DNA of 56,320 bases from a bacterium BMS3Abin02 (lineage in GTDB: Bacteria; Actinomycetota; Acidimicrobiia; Spongiisociales; UBA4744), in contig BDSU01000031.1 in assembly GCA_002897675.1 (NCBI GenBank), positions 1 to 56,320 of the forward strand, given 5' to 3'. Below are positions 43,049 through 51,283 of this stretch, one piece after another. Under the pieces are notes generated by a model. That model was not told where the DNA came from. It saw only the letters and a program-made list of their open reading frames with translations, and did no database searches. Both the position numbers and the translations under genes were made by a program. Each line of letters begins with the position of its first letter. Position 1 is the stretch's first letter.

Positions 43049-44188
43049 GTGACCGAGGACCGGATTCTGACCGCGCTGCGCGGGGTGCTCGACCCAGAGC
43101 TCGGTGGCGACATCGTCGAGTTGGGGATGGTGCAGTCCGTCGACGCCGATCCCGACGGTTCGGTCACCATCGGCATTGCGCTGACCATCGCCGCATGCCC
43201 CATGCGCGATCGGATCGAACAGGATGTGATCAGGAAGGTCTCCGCACTCGAAGGGGTGACGGGCGTCAAGGTGGAGACTCGCGCGATGGACGCCGAGCAG
43301 CGCTCCCAGCTCATGGCCGTTGCCCGCCGGCGGGCTCGCGACAACGCCAAGCCAACCAACGTGAGCCCACTGACCAGAGTGGTGGCGGTCGGCAGCGGCA
43401 AAGGAGGTGTCGGGAAATCATCGGTCAGCGTCAACCTCAGTCTCGCTCTCGCCGACCTCGGCCACCGCGTCGGTCTCCTCGATGCCGACATCTGGGGGTT
43501 CTCGATTCCGAGGCTCATCGGTACGCACGCACGGCTTTCGGCAGGAGAAGATCGCCTCCTCATTCCGGTGAACGTCTCAGGTATCCAAGTGGTCTCCACC
43601 GGACTGATCGTCGAGTCCGAGGATACGGCCCTCATGTGGAGGGGACTCATGCTCTCGAAGGCACTCGAGCAGTTCCTCAACCAGGTCGCCTGGGCGGACG
43701 ACCTCGGCTACCTCGTCATCGACCTGCCCCCGGGCACCGGGGATGTGCAAATGGCGCTCTCACGCATGCTCCCCCAGGCGGAGCTCGTCGTCGTCACAAC
43801 GCCGCAGATCGCCGCCCGGAATGTCGCAGCGCGCGCAGCCAACATGGCCCGGCGGTCCTTTCTCCCGCTGCTCGGCGTGATCGAGAACATGGCAGGCTTC
43901 ACCTGCGAGCACGGAACGACCTACGACCTGTTCGGCAAAGGTGGCGGCCAGACCCTGGCGGATGACCTCGGCGTGCCGCTGATCGGGCAGATCCCCCTCG
44001 ACCCGCTGGTCGTTGCAGACGGCGACGCCGGTTTGCCCATCGTCCGTGCCCACCCGGAGTCACCCGCCGCGGCGGCGTTTCGTGACGCCGCCGCGCGACT
44101 CGCCGATGCCTTCCCACCGGCCGGGGACGAAACGTGCGTCGGTCGGATCGCCCGCATCCTGGAGGATCTCGAAGTTCCCGCCCGCTGA
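43049..44188 (+). CDS. Mrp/ApbC/NBP35-type iron-sulfur carrier ATPase
   Basis: The GTG at 43049 gives 379 residues. An N-terminal MIP18/DUF59 domain (VLDPELGGDIVELGMVQSVD, TIAACPMRD) is followed by the P-loop domain: deviant Walker A GSGKGGVGKSSVSVNLSLAL, DADIWGFSIPRLIG, LMWRGLMLSKALEQFL, IDLPPGTGDVQMAL and FTCEHGTTYDLFGKGGG. The C-terminal CxxC typical of Mrp is not obvious: one Cys is seen in FTCEH. It carries Fe-S clusters to target proteins. The longer upstream frame crosses the hydrolase promoter and is rejected. Confidence 0.88.
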   Translation: MTEDRILTALRGVLDPELGGDIVELGMVQSVDADPDGSVTIGIALTIAACPMRDRIEQDVIRKVSALEGVTGVKVETRAMDAEQRSQLMAVARRRARDNAKPTNVSPLTRVVAVGSGKGGVGKSSVSVNLSLALADLGHRVGLLDADIWGFSIPRLIGTHARLSAGEDRLLIPVNVSGIQVVSTGLIVESEDTALMWRGLMLSKALEQFLNQVAWADDLGYLVIDLPPGTGDVQMALSRMLPQAELVVVTTPQIAARNVAARAANMARRSFLPLLGVIENMAGFTCEHGTTYDLFGKGGGQTLADDLGVPLIGQIPLDPLVVADGDAGLPIVRAHPESPAAAAFRDAAARLADAFPPAGDETCVGRIARILEDLEVPAR

Positions 44189-44214
44189 CGCTTGGCATCG
44201 CGAGCCGAGAAGGC

Positions 44215-44409
44215 ACTAGTGCCTCGACCGGCAACCTCTGCAGTGTTCTGCCGACCAGGAACGCCGAGCAGCCCCCTTCCCCCCGGTTCTTGCGTGAGCC
44301 GGCTGCCCATGGCGCGGGCGGCCTCACGCAAGAAGGGTTGGGTGCGCCTTCGTTCAGACGCCCCTGCCTCGGCAACGACACCCTGAACGTCACCGGCCAA
44401 AGCACTAGT
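44215..44409 (-). mobile_element. MITE-like repeat unit, copy 2
   Basis: The ends ACTAGTGCCTCGACCGGCAA (left) and, on the other strand, ACTAGTGCTTTGGCCGGTGA (right) form inverted repeats with 16 of 21 matching. An inner hairpin pairs TTCTTGCGTGAG (44287-44298) with CTCACGCAAGAA (44323-44334), loop 24. It is the reverse complement of the unit at 31238-31521 with few differences and lacks that copy's extra block. It lies in the intergenic space after the Mrp gene. No target-site duplication is evident. Confidence 0.65.
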
Positions 44410-44520
44410 CACTGCGAGGGAACCGACAACACACCCCAGGTCGCGAGGGTCCATGGTCGATACTTCAGATAGAACGTGCCTGACCGCTGGGAGGCGCACC
44501 GTACGAACGCTGGGAGCATG

Positions 44521-44550
44521 AGGGCCGGCATTGCCGGCCCTCTTTTTCTT
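44521..44550 (+). terminator. Intrinsic terminator
   Basis: The stem AGGGCCGGC/GCCGGCCCT with loop ATT (44521-44541) is followed by TTTTTCTT-type bases (44542-44550). It reads on the plus strand, 330 bases after the Mrp stop and past the MITE-like unit. It ends at the stop codon of the convergent peptidase gene. It may terminate Mrp read-through or a small transcript made from about 44410-44520. Confidence 0.8.
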
Positions 44551-45763
44551 ATCCGCAGAGTCCCTTCACCAACGGGTACGGGTTGACCGCGTCGCCCTCG
44601 TCGGGATGGAACTCGAAGTGGAGGTGCGGCAACGAGTCGGGAGCATTCCCGGATGAACCGACGTAGCCGATGAGCTCGCCCGTCGAGACGACCTGCCCGA
44701 CGTCGAGGCCGTCCGCCCAGGCCTGAAGGTGCGCGTAGTAGTAGGAGTCGCCCGAGTCCGAGTGCAGCCAGATCGTGATTCCCCCAAGGCCCCCTTCCCT
44801 GAGTTGATAGATCGAACCGGACTCGATCGCCACGACGGGTGTCCATCGTTCGGCCATCATGTCCACCCCCTCGTGGGTCCGACCGCCTGAGCGGGCAGCA
44901 CCCCACGTATCACTGAACGCCGTGAATCCGTCGATCGGACACACCTGGGTGGCACCGGGCGGTGGGACGGTAGTGGACGTCGTCGTGGCGGTAGACGTCG
45001 TCGTCGTGGCGGTAGACGTCGTCGTCGTGGCGGTAGACGTCGTCGTCGTGGTCGCAGATGTCGTCGTCGTGGTCGCAGATGTCGTCGTCGTGGTCGCAGA
45101 TGTCGTCGTCGTGGCGGTAGACGTCGTCGTCGTGGTGGCGCGCCGGGCAGCCTCCTCGGCGCGCCGGGCAGCCTCCTCGGCCGCCCGCCGAGCTTCCTCT
45201 TCGGCACGCCGAACCTTCAGGGCCTCGTAGGTGACTTGGGCATTGGCGATCTTCTCGGTGAGATCGGCGGCGAGCGCCTGCATGTCCTGAGTCACTGCGT
45301 CCTGGTCCAGACGGGCGATCTCGAGATCCGAGAGCCGGCGCTCGTACACGCCCTTGAGGATGCCCAAATCGTTGACGAGGCGCTGATCTGCAGATGCCGC
45401 CTCCTCGAGGTACCCGTACTCCGGGCTCACGCCGCCGTCCAGCACCATCAACGCGAACATCTCCGATCCGCGTGCATTCATGTACATCTGCACTGCTCGA
45501 TCCTGGACCTTGCGTGTCGCTAGGCTCACTTCGACTCGCGAGCTCGCCACCATCTGCTCCAAGGATGCCACCTGATCCTCCAACTCCGCAGACCTTGCCC
45601 ATGCGTCCCCGTACTGAACGGCGAGTACCTCGGCCTCTCGTCTCAACTGTTCGAGTTGGCGGGCAGCGCCATCGAGATCTTCCTGTTCGACCTCTGCGAA
45701 CGCCGGCGCCGCGAGCCCTACGAGGAGGATGACGGTCGCTGCGATTCGTACCCAACGCCTCAT
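44549..45763 (-). CDS. Secreted M23 (LytM) peptidase with coiled coil
   Basis: The 404-residue protein starts with a signal peptide (MRRWVRIAATVILLVGLAAP, cut near AFA). Residues 25-205 are coiled coil of EnvC/NlpD style, Ala/Glu/Arg-rich. A Thr/Ser/Ala tandem linker follows (about 210-268). The LytM domain has THEGVDMM (metal His and Asp), and LPHLHFEFH with the HxH motif, so it looks catalytically intact. It would cut peptidoglycan crosslinks or activate an amidase. Its ATG overlaps the metallo-beta-lactamase stop by four bases; the three genes form one operon. Confidence 0.88.
   Translation of the reverse strand: MRRWVRIAATVILLVGLAAPAFAEVEQEDLDGAARQLEQLRREAEVLAVQYGDAWARSAELEDQVASLEQMVASSRVEVSLATRKVQDRAVQMYMNARGSEMFALMVLDGGVSPEYGYLEEAASADQRLVNDLGILKGVYERRLSDLEIARLDQDAVTQDMQALAADLTEKIANAQVTYEALKVRRAEEEARRAAEEAARRAEEAARRATTTTTSTATTTTSATTTTTSATTTTTSATTTTTSTATTTTSTATTTTSTATTTSTTVPPPGATQVCPIDGFTAFSDTWGAARSGGRTHEGVDMMAERWTPVVAIESGSIYQLREGGLGGITIWLHSDSGDSYYYAHLQAWADGLDVGQVVSTGELIGYVGSSGNAPDSLPHLHFEFHPDEGDAVNPYPLVKGLCG
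44971..45180 (-). repeat. 21-bp tandem repeats coding the Thr linker
   Basis: Units of 21 bases built on GTAGACGTCGTCGTCGTGGC and a variant with CAGATGTCGTCGTCGTGGTC run through the peptidase gene, coding seven-residue blocks rich in Thr with Ser and Ala. A second 21-base unit beginning GCGCGCCGGGCAGCCTCCTC occurs twice just beyond. All are multiples of three, so copy-number change would vary linker length without a frameshift. Confidence 0.7.
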
Positions 45764-46524
45764 CGCGATCTCACAGAGTCTGTTTCGATATCGAACTGCA
45801 CACTTCGCTCATCGTCGAGTTTGGTGAGATGTGCCCGCACTGCAACCGCGGCGAGAGGATGCAGTTGCGGGTCGACCTGCGCGTAGACGTCTTCCACGAT
45901 GGCCGAGACCGATGTCGCACCCGATCGCACCGCCGCGAGAATCTGACCCTCTCTCTCCAGGCGATGGGACAGATAGTCTGCGATGACCACCTGAGGATCG
46001 TGCATCGGCGGTCCGTGCCCCGGATACAACGTGCGCAGCGACAGCTCCTGCAACCTGCGCAGTGATGCCATGTAGGCGCTCATGTCTTCCACGAATACCG
46101 AAGATCCACCCATGATGTGATCTCCGGTGAAGAGCACCTCACCGGCCAGGTAGCAGAGATGGTCCCGGCTGTGTCCGGGTGTGGCCACGACATGCACCTC
46201 AGCGCTCCCGAACGGAACAACGTCGTTATCGGACAGCGTCCGGTCCGGCTTGAATCCGGGGCCTGGTCCGAAGCCCGCGGCCGGCACGCCCAGATGCCTC
46301 GCAAGCGAATTGGCGAGCGGCGCATGATCGGAGTGCGTGTGGGTGACCAGCACCATCACCGGAACACGATCTCCGAGCGTCTCGAGGATCGTCGAGCGAT
46401 GCTGCTCGTCGATAGGACCCGGGTCGATCACGAGTGCCTCGGTACCAGAGCCGATCACGTAGGTATTGGTGCCTTCGCCCGTGTAGGGACCGGGGTTCGG
46501 AGCGAGGACGCGCCGGACGTTCAT
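45760..46524 (-). CDS. Metallo-beta-lactamase fold hydrolase
   Basis: The product is 254 residues from the ATG at 46524, MNVRRVLAPNPGPYTGEGTN. Metal motifs are VTHTHSDHAPLANSLA (HxHxDH), ATPGHSRDHLCYL, FTGDHIMGG and TLYPGHGPPMHDP. The NPGPYTGEGTNTYVIG start and a C-terminal winged-helix part (from about 205) match the LACTB2-like group, which includes nucleases and thioesterases. Substrate unknown. It overlaps both neighbours by four bases, between NUDIX and M23 genes. Confidence 0.88.
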   Translation of the reverse strand: MNVRRVLAPNPGPYTGEGTNTYVIGSGTEALVIDPGPIDEQHRSTILETLGDRVPVMVLVTHTHSDHAPLANSLARHLGVPAAGFGPGPGFKPDRTLSDNDVVPFGSAEVHVVATPGHSRDHLCYLAGEVLFTGDHIMGGSSVFVEDMSAYMASLRRLQELSLRTLYPGHGPPMHDPQVVIADYLSHRLEREGQILAAVRSGATSVSAIVEDVYAQVDPQLHPLAAVAVRAHLTKLDDERSVQFDIETDSVRSR

Positions 46525-47246
46525 TCGCCTGCCTCGTCGTATCCGGGGTCGCCCGGCATGAGAAGCCGAAGAGATCCAAAGCGCATCACGATGCGAGGTT
46601 CGATCCGCGGTACGGAAACCTGCCTTTCGGCGAATGCCAGCACTGCTCCGGGATCCTCGTAGGCGCCGAGCAGCTTCAGGGTTGCGACTGTCGGGTCGAT
46701 GAGTGTCCACCCCCGCTCCCTGCGGTAGGCAAGGGCATCATGGGGAGTCACCCAGACCGCCTCAGTCACCTCTGCGGCGTCCGGCGCAGCCTCGAGGCCG
46801 GCAGGCGCGTCGGTCACGAAAAACCGGGTATCGAACCGGCGTGGTTGGCCTTTCGGTGTCACCCAGTTCGATAGGTAGGCGAACCGTCTCTCGTCGAATA
46901 CATACCCGTCATGGTCGAGCATCCCAAGAAGCCGCGACCCTTTGACACCCCTCGGGATGGCGGGTTGTCCGGGACCGGCAGGGATGACTACGCCGGCTTC
47001 CTCGGCAGTCTCCCTCACGCCGGCCGACAGCCACGGCGAGGTCTCTCCGTCGCCGAAGATCCGGCGTGCCGTGTCGCTGCGGTCCGCCGCATCGACGGCG
47101 CCTCCCGGAAACACATAGGCACCACCGACGAACGCAGAGGAGACGGCCCTCCGCACCATCAGAACTTCCAAACCCTCGGCGCCCGGACGGAGCACACAGA
47201 CCGTCGATGCTTCCCGAATCGGCTGATCGGCATAAGGAAGGTCCAT
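46521..47246 (-). CDS. NUDIX hydrolase
   Basis: The 241-residue protein starts MDLPYADQPIREASTVCVLR. The Nudix box is split: VFPGGAVDAAD, then an insert, then SAGVRETAEEAGVVIPAG with the catalytic Glu residues. This longer spacing is typical of the NUDT19/coenzyme A pyrophosphatase-like group, so a CoA or nucleotide-linked substrate is likely. It is first gene of the NUDIX-MBL-M23 operon, whose products do not have an evident shared pathway. Confidence 0.87.
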   Translation of the reverse strand: MDLPYADQPIREASTVCVLRPGAEGLEVLMVRRAVSSAFVGGAYVFPGGAVDAADRSDTARRIFGDGETSPWLSAGVRETAEEAGVVIPAGPGQPAIPRGVKGSRLLGMLDHDGYVFDERRFAYLSNWVTPKGQPRRFDTRFFVTDAPAGLEAAPDAAEVTEAVWVTPHDALAYRRERGWTLIDPTVATLKLLGAYEDPGAVLAFAERQVSVPRIEPRIVMRFGSLRLLMPGDPGYDEAGE

Positions 47247-47264
47247 GCGAGAAGATTAGGCACC

Positions 47265-47315
47265 CGTTCTCGTAACGTCTCGCGCGGATAGACCCTTTCA
47301 AGCGGCACGAGAACG
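47265..47315. promoter_or_regulatory. Inverted repeat in the selA/NUDIX divergent region
   Basis: CGTTCTCGT (47265-47273) and ACGAGAACG (47307-47315) pair perfectly around a 33-base gap. It lies between divergent starts at 47246 and 47332. The same ACGAGAACG occurs in intergenic regions at 35290-35298 and near 40110-40118. It might be an operator or part of a small repeat family. Confidence 0.35.
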
Positions 47316-47331
47316 TGAGTACCCTTTCTCC

Positions 47332-48678
47332 ATGGCGCTGCGCGATCTGCCCTCTGTCGACACGCTCGTTCGATCCCTCGAGGGCGAGGGACTTCCGCGG
47401 CTTCTCGTCGTGGACCTCGCCCGTGACGCCATCGACCAAGCCAGGAAGATCACGGCAGCAGGCGGAACCGCCGATCCGCACCAGACGGCAGACGCTGCAC
47501 TCCAGGCGCTCCGCTCCCTTCGTCATCGCCCCGTGTTGAACGCAACAGGAGTTCTCCTACACACGAACCTCGGAAGAGCACCGTTCGTTCCCGCGGCCGC
47601 CGACGCCGCTCGGGCGGTGGCAACCTCCTACGGGAATCTCGAATTCGACCTCGACAAGGCGAGCAGGGGTGGCAGGAGCGAATACGTACATCGCCTCGTT
47701 TGCGCACTCGTCGGAGCGCAGGCCGCGCTCGTCGTCAACAACAACGCCGGCGCGCTGCTCCTGGCTCTTGCGACTCTTGGCCGTCACCACCCGGTGGCCA
47801 TCTCGAGAGGTGAGCTGATCGAAATCGGTGGGTCGTATCGACTCCCCGAACTCATGGCCGCTTCCGGAGCACGCATGCTCGAGATCGGAACGACGAACCG
47901 AACTCGCCTTGCAGATTACGAGCAGGCACTCGATGACGGCGCCGGGATGATCCTGAAGGTGCATCCTTCCAACTACCGGGTCGTCGGTTTCACCGACTCG
48001 GTGCCACTCGACAAGCTCGTCGCCCTGGCGCGCCAAAGAAACGTTCCTCTGGTCTATGACGTCGGTAGTGGCCTGCTGGACGAGAGTGCCCCATGGCTCG
48101 ATGGTCCGCCGCCCCGCTGGCTCCGTGGCGAGCCGGGCATCCGCCAGGTCCTCGATGTCGGAGCGGACCTGGTGACGTTCTCCGGCGACAAGCTCCTCGG
48201 AGGCCCGCAGGCCGGCATCATCACCGGGACAGCTCACCTGGTCTCCGAACTGGCGCATCACCCGATGGCGCGCGCTCTGCGGATCCCCGGTCCGACGATC
48301 GCCGCGCTGACGGTGACGCTCGAGATGTACGCCGATGGAAAGGGTTCGGAGATTCCATTCTGGGCAATGGCATCAGCCTCCTACGACTCTTTGGAGCGTC
48401 GAAGCGAAGCCGTGCTCGACGCATCACACGTTGAGGCGGAAGTGGTCCCCGGAGCATCGGTACCTGGTGCCGGCTCCGTTCCCGGTGCGGAAGTTCCCTC
48501 TCCGCTCATCAAGATCAGCGAGCCGGGCGCGGCCGTCCTCTGGCCGAGGCTCCTCCGCGCCACTCCACCGATCATCAGCCGGCGAGACGCAGGAAGAGTC
48601 GTTCTCGACCTCCGAGCAATCTCCCCCGAGGACGACGAACGTCTGGCCGCGGCGCTGGAATCCGCATGCCGGTCATAG
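47332..48678 (+). CDS. selA: L-seryl-tRNA(Sec) selenium transferase
   Basis: The 448-residue protein starts MALRDLPSVDTLVRSLEGEG. SelA features include VLNATGVLLHTNLGRAPFVP, ALVVNNNAGALLLALATLG, SRGELIEIGGSYRLPELMAA, GTTNRTRLADYEQAL, VHPSNYRVVGFT and the PLP lysine in FSGDKLLGGPQAGIITG. It turns Ser-tRNA(Sec) into Sec-tRNA(Sec) with selenophosphate. The selB gene overlaps its end by 13 bases. A Gly/Val/Pro repeat (EVVPGASVPGAGSVPGAEV) near residue 385 is unusual and looks like a small tandem expansion. Confidence 0.95.
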   Translation: MALRDLPSVDTLVRSLEGEGLPRLLVVDLARDAIDQARKITAAGGTADPHQTADAALQALRSLRHRPVLNATGVLLHTNLGRAPFVPAAADAARAVATSYGNLEFDLDKASRGGRSEYVHRLVCALVGAQAALVVNNNAGALLLALATLGRHHPVAISRGELIEIGGSYRLPELMAASGARMLEIGTTNRTRLADYEQALDDGAGMILKVHPSNYRVVGFTDSVPLDKLVALARQRNVPLVYDVGSGLLDESAPWLDGPPPRWLRGEPGIRQVLDVGADLVTFSGDKLLGGPQAGIITGTAHLVSELAHHPMARALRIPGPTIAALTVTLEMYADGKGSEIPFWAMASASYDSLERRSEAVLDASHVEAEVVPGASVPGAGSVPGAEVPSPLIKISEPGAAVLWPRLLRATPPIISRRDAGRVVLDLRAISPEDDERLAAALESACRS

Positions 48679-50456
48679 GGACCGCCGGCCACGTCGATCA
48701 CGGCAAGTCCACCCTCATCCAGGCGCTCACGGGCCGAGACCCGGACCGCTGGGAAGAAGAGAAGCTGCGGGGCCTGACGATCGATCTTGGTTTTGCCTGG
48801 ACGACACTTCCCGACGGGACAGAAGTCTCCTTCGTGGATGTTCCCGGCCACCAGCGTTTCATCAAGAACATGCTTTCGGGGATCGAGGCCATCGATGTCG
48901 CGCTTTTCGTCGTTGCCGCCGATGAAGGCTGGATGCCACAGTCCGAGGAACACCTGGCAGTCCTGGACCTCCTCGGTGTCCGCCACGGTGTCGTCGCAAT
49001 CACCAAGACCGACCGCGTCGACTCGGACCTCGTGACACTCGCCGCCCTGGAGGTCGAGGATCGCCTCGAAGGGACGACTCTCGAGGGATCGACGATCGTC
49101 CCCGTCGCGCCGCCCACCGGACTTGGCGTCGCTGCACTCGAAGCTGCTCTGGTCGAGGCGGTCGGGGCGGCAACACGAACATTCTGCGACGGAGGCCAGG
49201 CGCGAATGTGGATCGATCGTTCGTTCACTATCGCCGGTTCCGGCACCGTGGTCACTGGTACGCTGCTCGACGGCCCCCTCTCCGTCGACGACAAGGTCAT
49301 GCTCTGGCCCGGCCGAATCAGTGCGCGTATTCGCTCGCTGCAGAGCCACGAACGCAGCCACACGACCATCCAACCTCATACGAGGGCCGCAGCCAACCTC
49401 GTCGGCATCGATCATCATGAAGTTTCACGCGGTGCCATGCTCGGCGCCCCCGACGCGTGGTCGACGACAAGGCGCTTCCTCGCTTCGATCGACTCCGCCC
49501 GCTATGTCGAAGAACCCCTCACGGCCAAAGGAGCGTTCCATCTGCATCTCGGAAGCGGAACGAGGCCCGTTCGCCTCCGACCCCTCGGTGGCACCGGGAT
49601 CCTGGGTTCGTCGTATGCACTCCTCTCGGTCGACGAACCGGTTGTGGTCAAGATGGGGGATCGATTCATCATCCGAGAGGTCGGGCGAAGGCAGGTCGTC
49701 GCAGGTGGGCGAGTCCTCGATCCGGATCCCGCCGGCCGAGACCGAGACACTCTGGCGACCGGACCGGCTCTGTCGGCCGTCCTCGATCGATCTCCGGCAG
49801 AGATGGCCACCGCCCTGTTACAGGCACGGGGCACCGACGAGATCGAGCACATCGCACGCCACACCGGAGGCGGCACACCCATCGGCCTTCTGGCAGGCGG
49901 ACTGGCGATCTCCAACGACACCGCGCACGACCTGATCGGCAGAATCTCACACGAGGTGCAGACCTTCCATGGCGACAACCCACTCCGTCCCGGTTTGCCC
50001 AAAGCCGACCTCGCGAGCCGTCTCGGGGTCTCGGTGACGACTCTCGATGCGCTCATCGCCCTTTCTTCCGCCGTACGTGACGATGGCCCGGTCATCGCAG
50101 CGATTACGTTCTCACCCGCTTTTGGACCGGCGGAGGACGCTGCTCGCACAGCAGTGATCGCCACCCTGGAAAGCGCCGGCCTGACCGTGCCACGAGTTCA
50201 AGATCTCGAGATCGATCGGGAACTGCTTCATGCGCTCCTACGAGGAGGAGATCTCATCCAGGTGTCCGAAGATCTCGTCTTCCTGCCGGCGCAGATCGAC
50301 ACGATCAGGACGGGCCTGACCGATCTCCCCAATCCCTTCACCGTCGCCGAGTTCAGAGACCGTTTCGAGATCTCACGCAAATACGCGGTGCCGCTCCTCG
50401 AGTGGCTCGATGCTGCCGCGGTGACGAAGCGCAGCGGGAACGTTCGCACGTATTGA
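48666..50456 (+). CDS. selB: Selenocysteine-specific elongation factor
   Basis: The 596-residue protein starts MPVIGTAGHVDHGKSTLIQA with G1; G3 is VDVPGHQRFIKNM; the NKxD motif is ITKTDRVD. Domains II and III follow (FTIAGSGTVVTGTLLDGPLS). The C-terminal part holds winged-helix repeats for binding the SECIS hairpin (LPKADLASRLGVSVTTLDAL; FTVAEFRDRFEISRKYAVPL). It delivers Sec-tRNA to in-frame UGA codons. No selC, selD or clear selenoprotein was seen in the window, so those must lie elsewhere. Confidence 0.95.
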   Translation: MPVIGTAGHVDHGKSTLIQALTGRDPDRWEEEKLRGLTIDLGFAWTTLPDGTEVSFVDVPGHQRFIKNMLSGIEAIDVALFVVAADEGWMPQSEEHLAVLDLLGVRHGVVAITKTDRVDSDLVTLAALEVEDRLEGTTLEGSTIVPVAPPTGLGVAALEAALVEAVGAATRTFCDGGQARMWIDRSFTIAGSGTVVTGTLLDGPLSVDDKVMLWPGRISARIRSLQSHERSHTTIQPHTRAAANLVGIDHHEVSRGAMLGAPDAWSTTRRFLASIDSARYVEEPLTAKGAFHLHLGSGTRPVRLRPLGGTGILGSSYALLSVDEPVVVKMGDRFIIREVGRRQVVAGGRVLDPDPAGRDRDTLATGPALSAVLDRSPAEMATALLQARGTDEIEHIARHTGGGTPIGLLAGGLAISNDTAHDLIGRISHEVQTFHGDNPLRPGLPKADLASRLGVSVTTLDALIALSSAVRDDGPVIAAITFSPAFGPAEDAARTAVIATLESAGLTVPRVQDLEIDRELLHALLRGGDLIQVSEDLVFLPAQIDTIRTGLTDLPNPFTVAEFRDRFEISRKYAVPLLEWLDAAAVTKRSGNVRTY

Positions 50457-50475
50457 GACTCGGCGCTCGGATCCG

Positions 50476-50733
50476 TCAGACCGAACGGAGCACGAACTCG
50501 CGCCGCTCACCCTCGGTGAGGCCTCCCCATATCCCGTACGGCTCCTTGATGTCCAGTGCCGCACGCAGACACTCTTCGCGCACAGGACAGACCTTGCAGA
50601 TCGCTCTCGCTCGTGCTTCTCGACGTTCTCGCTCGTCCTTGCGTTCAAAGGCACTCGGCGGAAAGAACAAATGCGAATGGTTGCCACAGCACAGCGCGCG
50701 GGGCTGCCAAACATCACGAGAAGGTGCGAGCAC
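50476..50733 (-). CDS. WhiB-family iron-sulfur transcriptional regulator
   Basis: The GTG at 50733 lies five bases after GGAGGG and gives 85 residues, VLAPSRDVWQPRALCCGNHS. Cluster cysteines are in ALCCGNHSH, CKVCPVREEC; the G(I/V)WGG turn is YGIWGGLTEGERREFV. WhiB proteins bind a 4Fe-4S cluster and sigma factor and are restricted to actinobacteria and their phages. The longer frame to 51054 overlaps the response regulator and is rejected. It lies between selB (convergent) and a divergent regulator gene. Confidence 0.9.
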   Translation of the reverse strand: MLAPSRDVWQPRALCCGNHSHLFFPPSAFERKDERERREARARAICKVCPVREECLRAALDIKEPYGIWGGLTEGERREFVLRSV

Positions 50734-50895
50734 GAAATCCCTCCAATGGTCAACGAGCGTAATGAACTTAGTACCCCGGCGAGGGAGCAGCCAGGAAGCA
50801 TTTGCCAAATCAAGGAGGTTTTTCGCGCTCCGAGTCTGGGGCAAAGACCGATTCCGCGGGAAGCGACGTTGCGACAACCGACTAAGGTTCTGGCC

Positions 50896-51264
50896 ATGAA
50901 AGTGCTGGTCATCGCCGACGCTCCATGGGTTCGAAACGAGGTTGCCGCAGCAGCAAGCAGTTCTGGTTTCGAACTGGTCGAGGAAGCGGATCCGCGATCG
51001 GCGGTCGACGCCTGTGCGAAATACGAGCCCGACATCGTCATCGTTGATCTTCAAGTGGGCAGCATGGGTGGCATGGCGATAACGAGGTCGCTGCGAGACG
51101 CCATCCTCTCCGGAGCAATCGAAGACACGACCTTGGTGCTGCTGCTGGACCGACAGGCAGACACGTTCCTCGCCGGCCGATCAGGCGCCGACGCCTGGCT
51201 GGTCAAACCGTTCACCACCCAACACCTGAGGGCACTACTCACCCCCGTCACGGCAAAGGGGTGA
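50896..51264 (+). CDS. Single-domain response regulator
   Basis: The 122-residue protein starts MKVLVIADAPWVRNEVAAAA. The receiver fold is complete: phosphoacceptor Asp in DIVIVDLQVGSMGG, and the conserved Lys in DAWLVKPFTTQHL. The usual acidic pair near residues 7-8 is ADAP, with only one Asp, so metal binding may be weaker. There is no output domain. It may act by protein contact. It is divergent from whiB and 19 bases ahead of the transporter gene. Confidence 0.8.
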   Translation: MKVLVIADAPWVRNEVAAAASSSGFELVEEADPRSAVDACAKYEPDIVIVDLQVGSMGGMAITRSLRDAILSGAIEDTTLVLLLDRQADTFLAGRSGADAWLVKPFTTQHLRALLTPVTAKG

Positions 51265-51283
51265 TCTCCCGGGAGACCGGCAC

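Noticed and set aside
44971-45180. CRISPR-like array
   Set aside because: The repeats are contiguous 21-bp coding units without unique spacers.
47247-47331. selC tRNA near selA-selB
   Set aside because: No long acceptor stem, UCA anticodon or extended variable arm could be found here or after selB.
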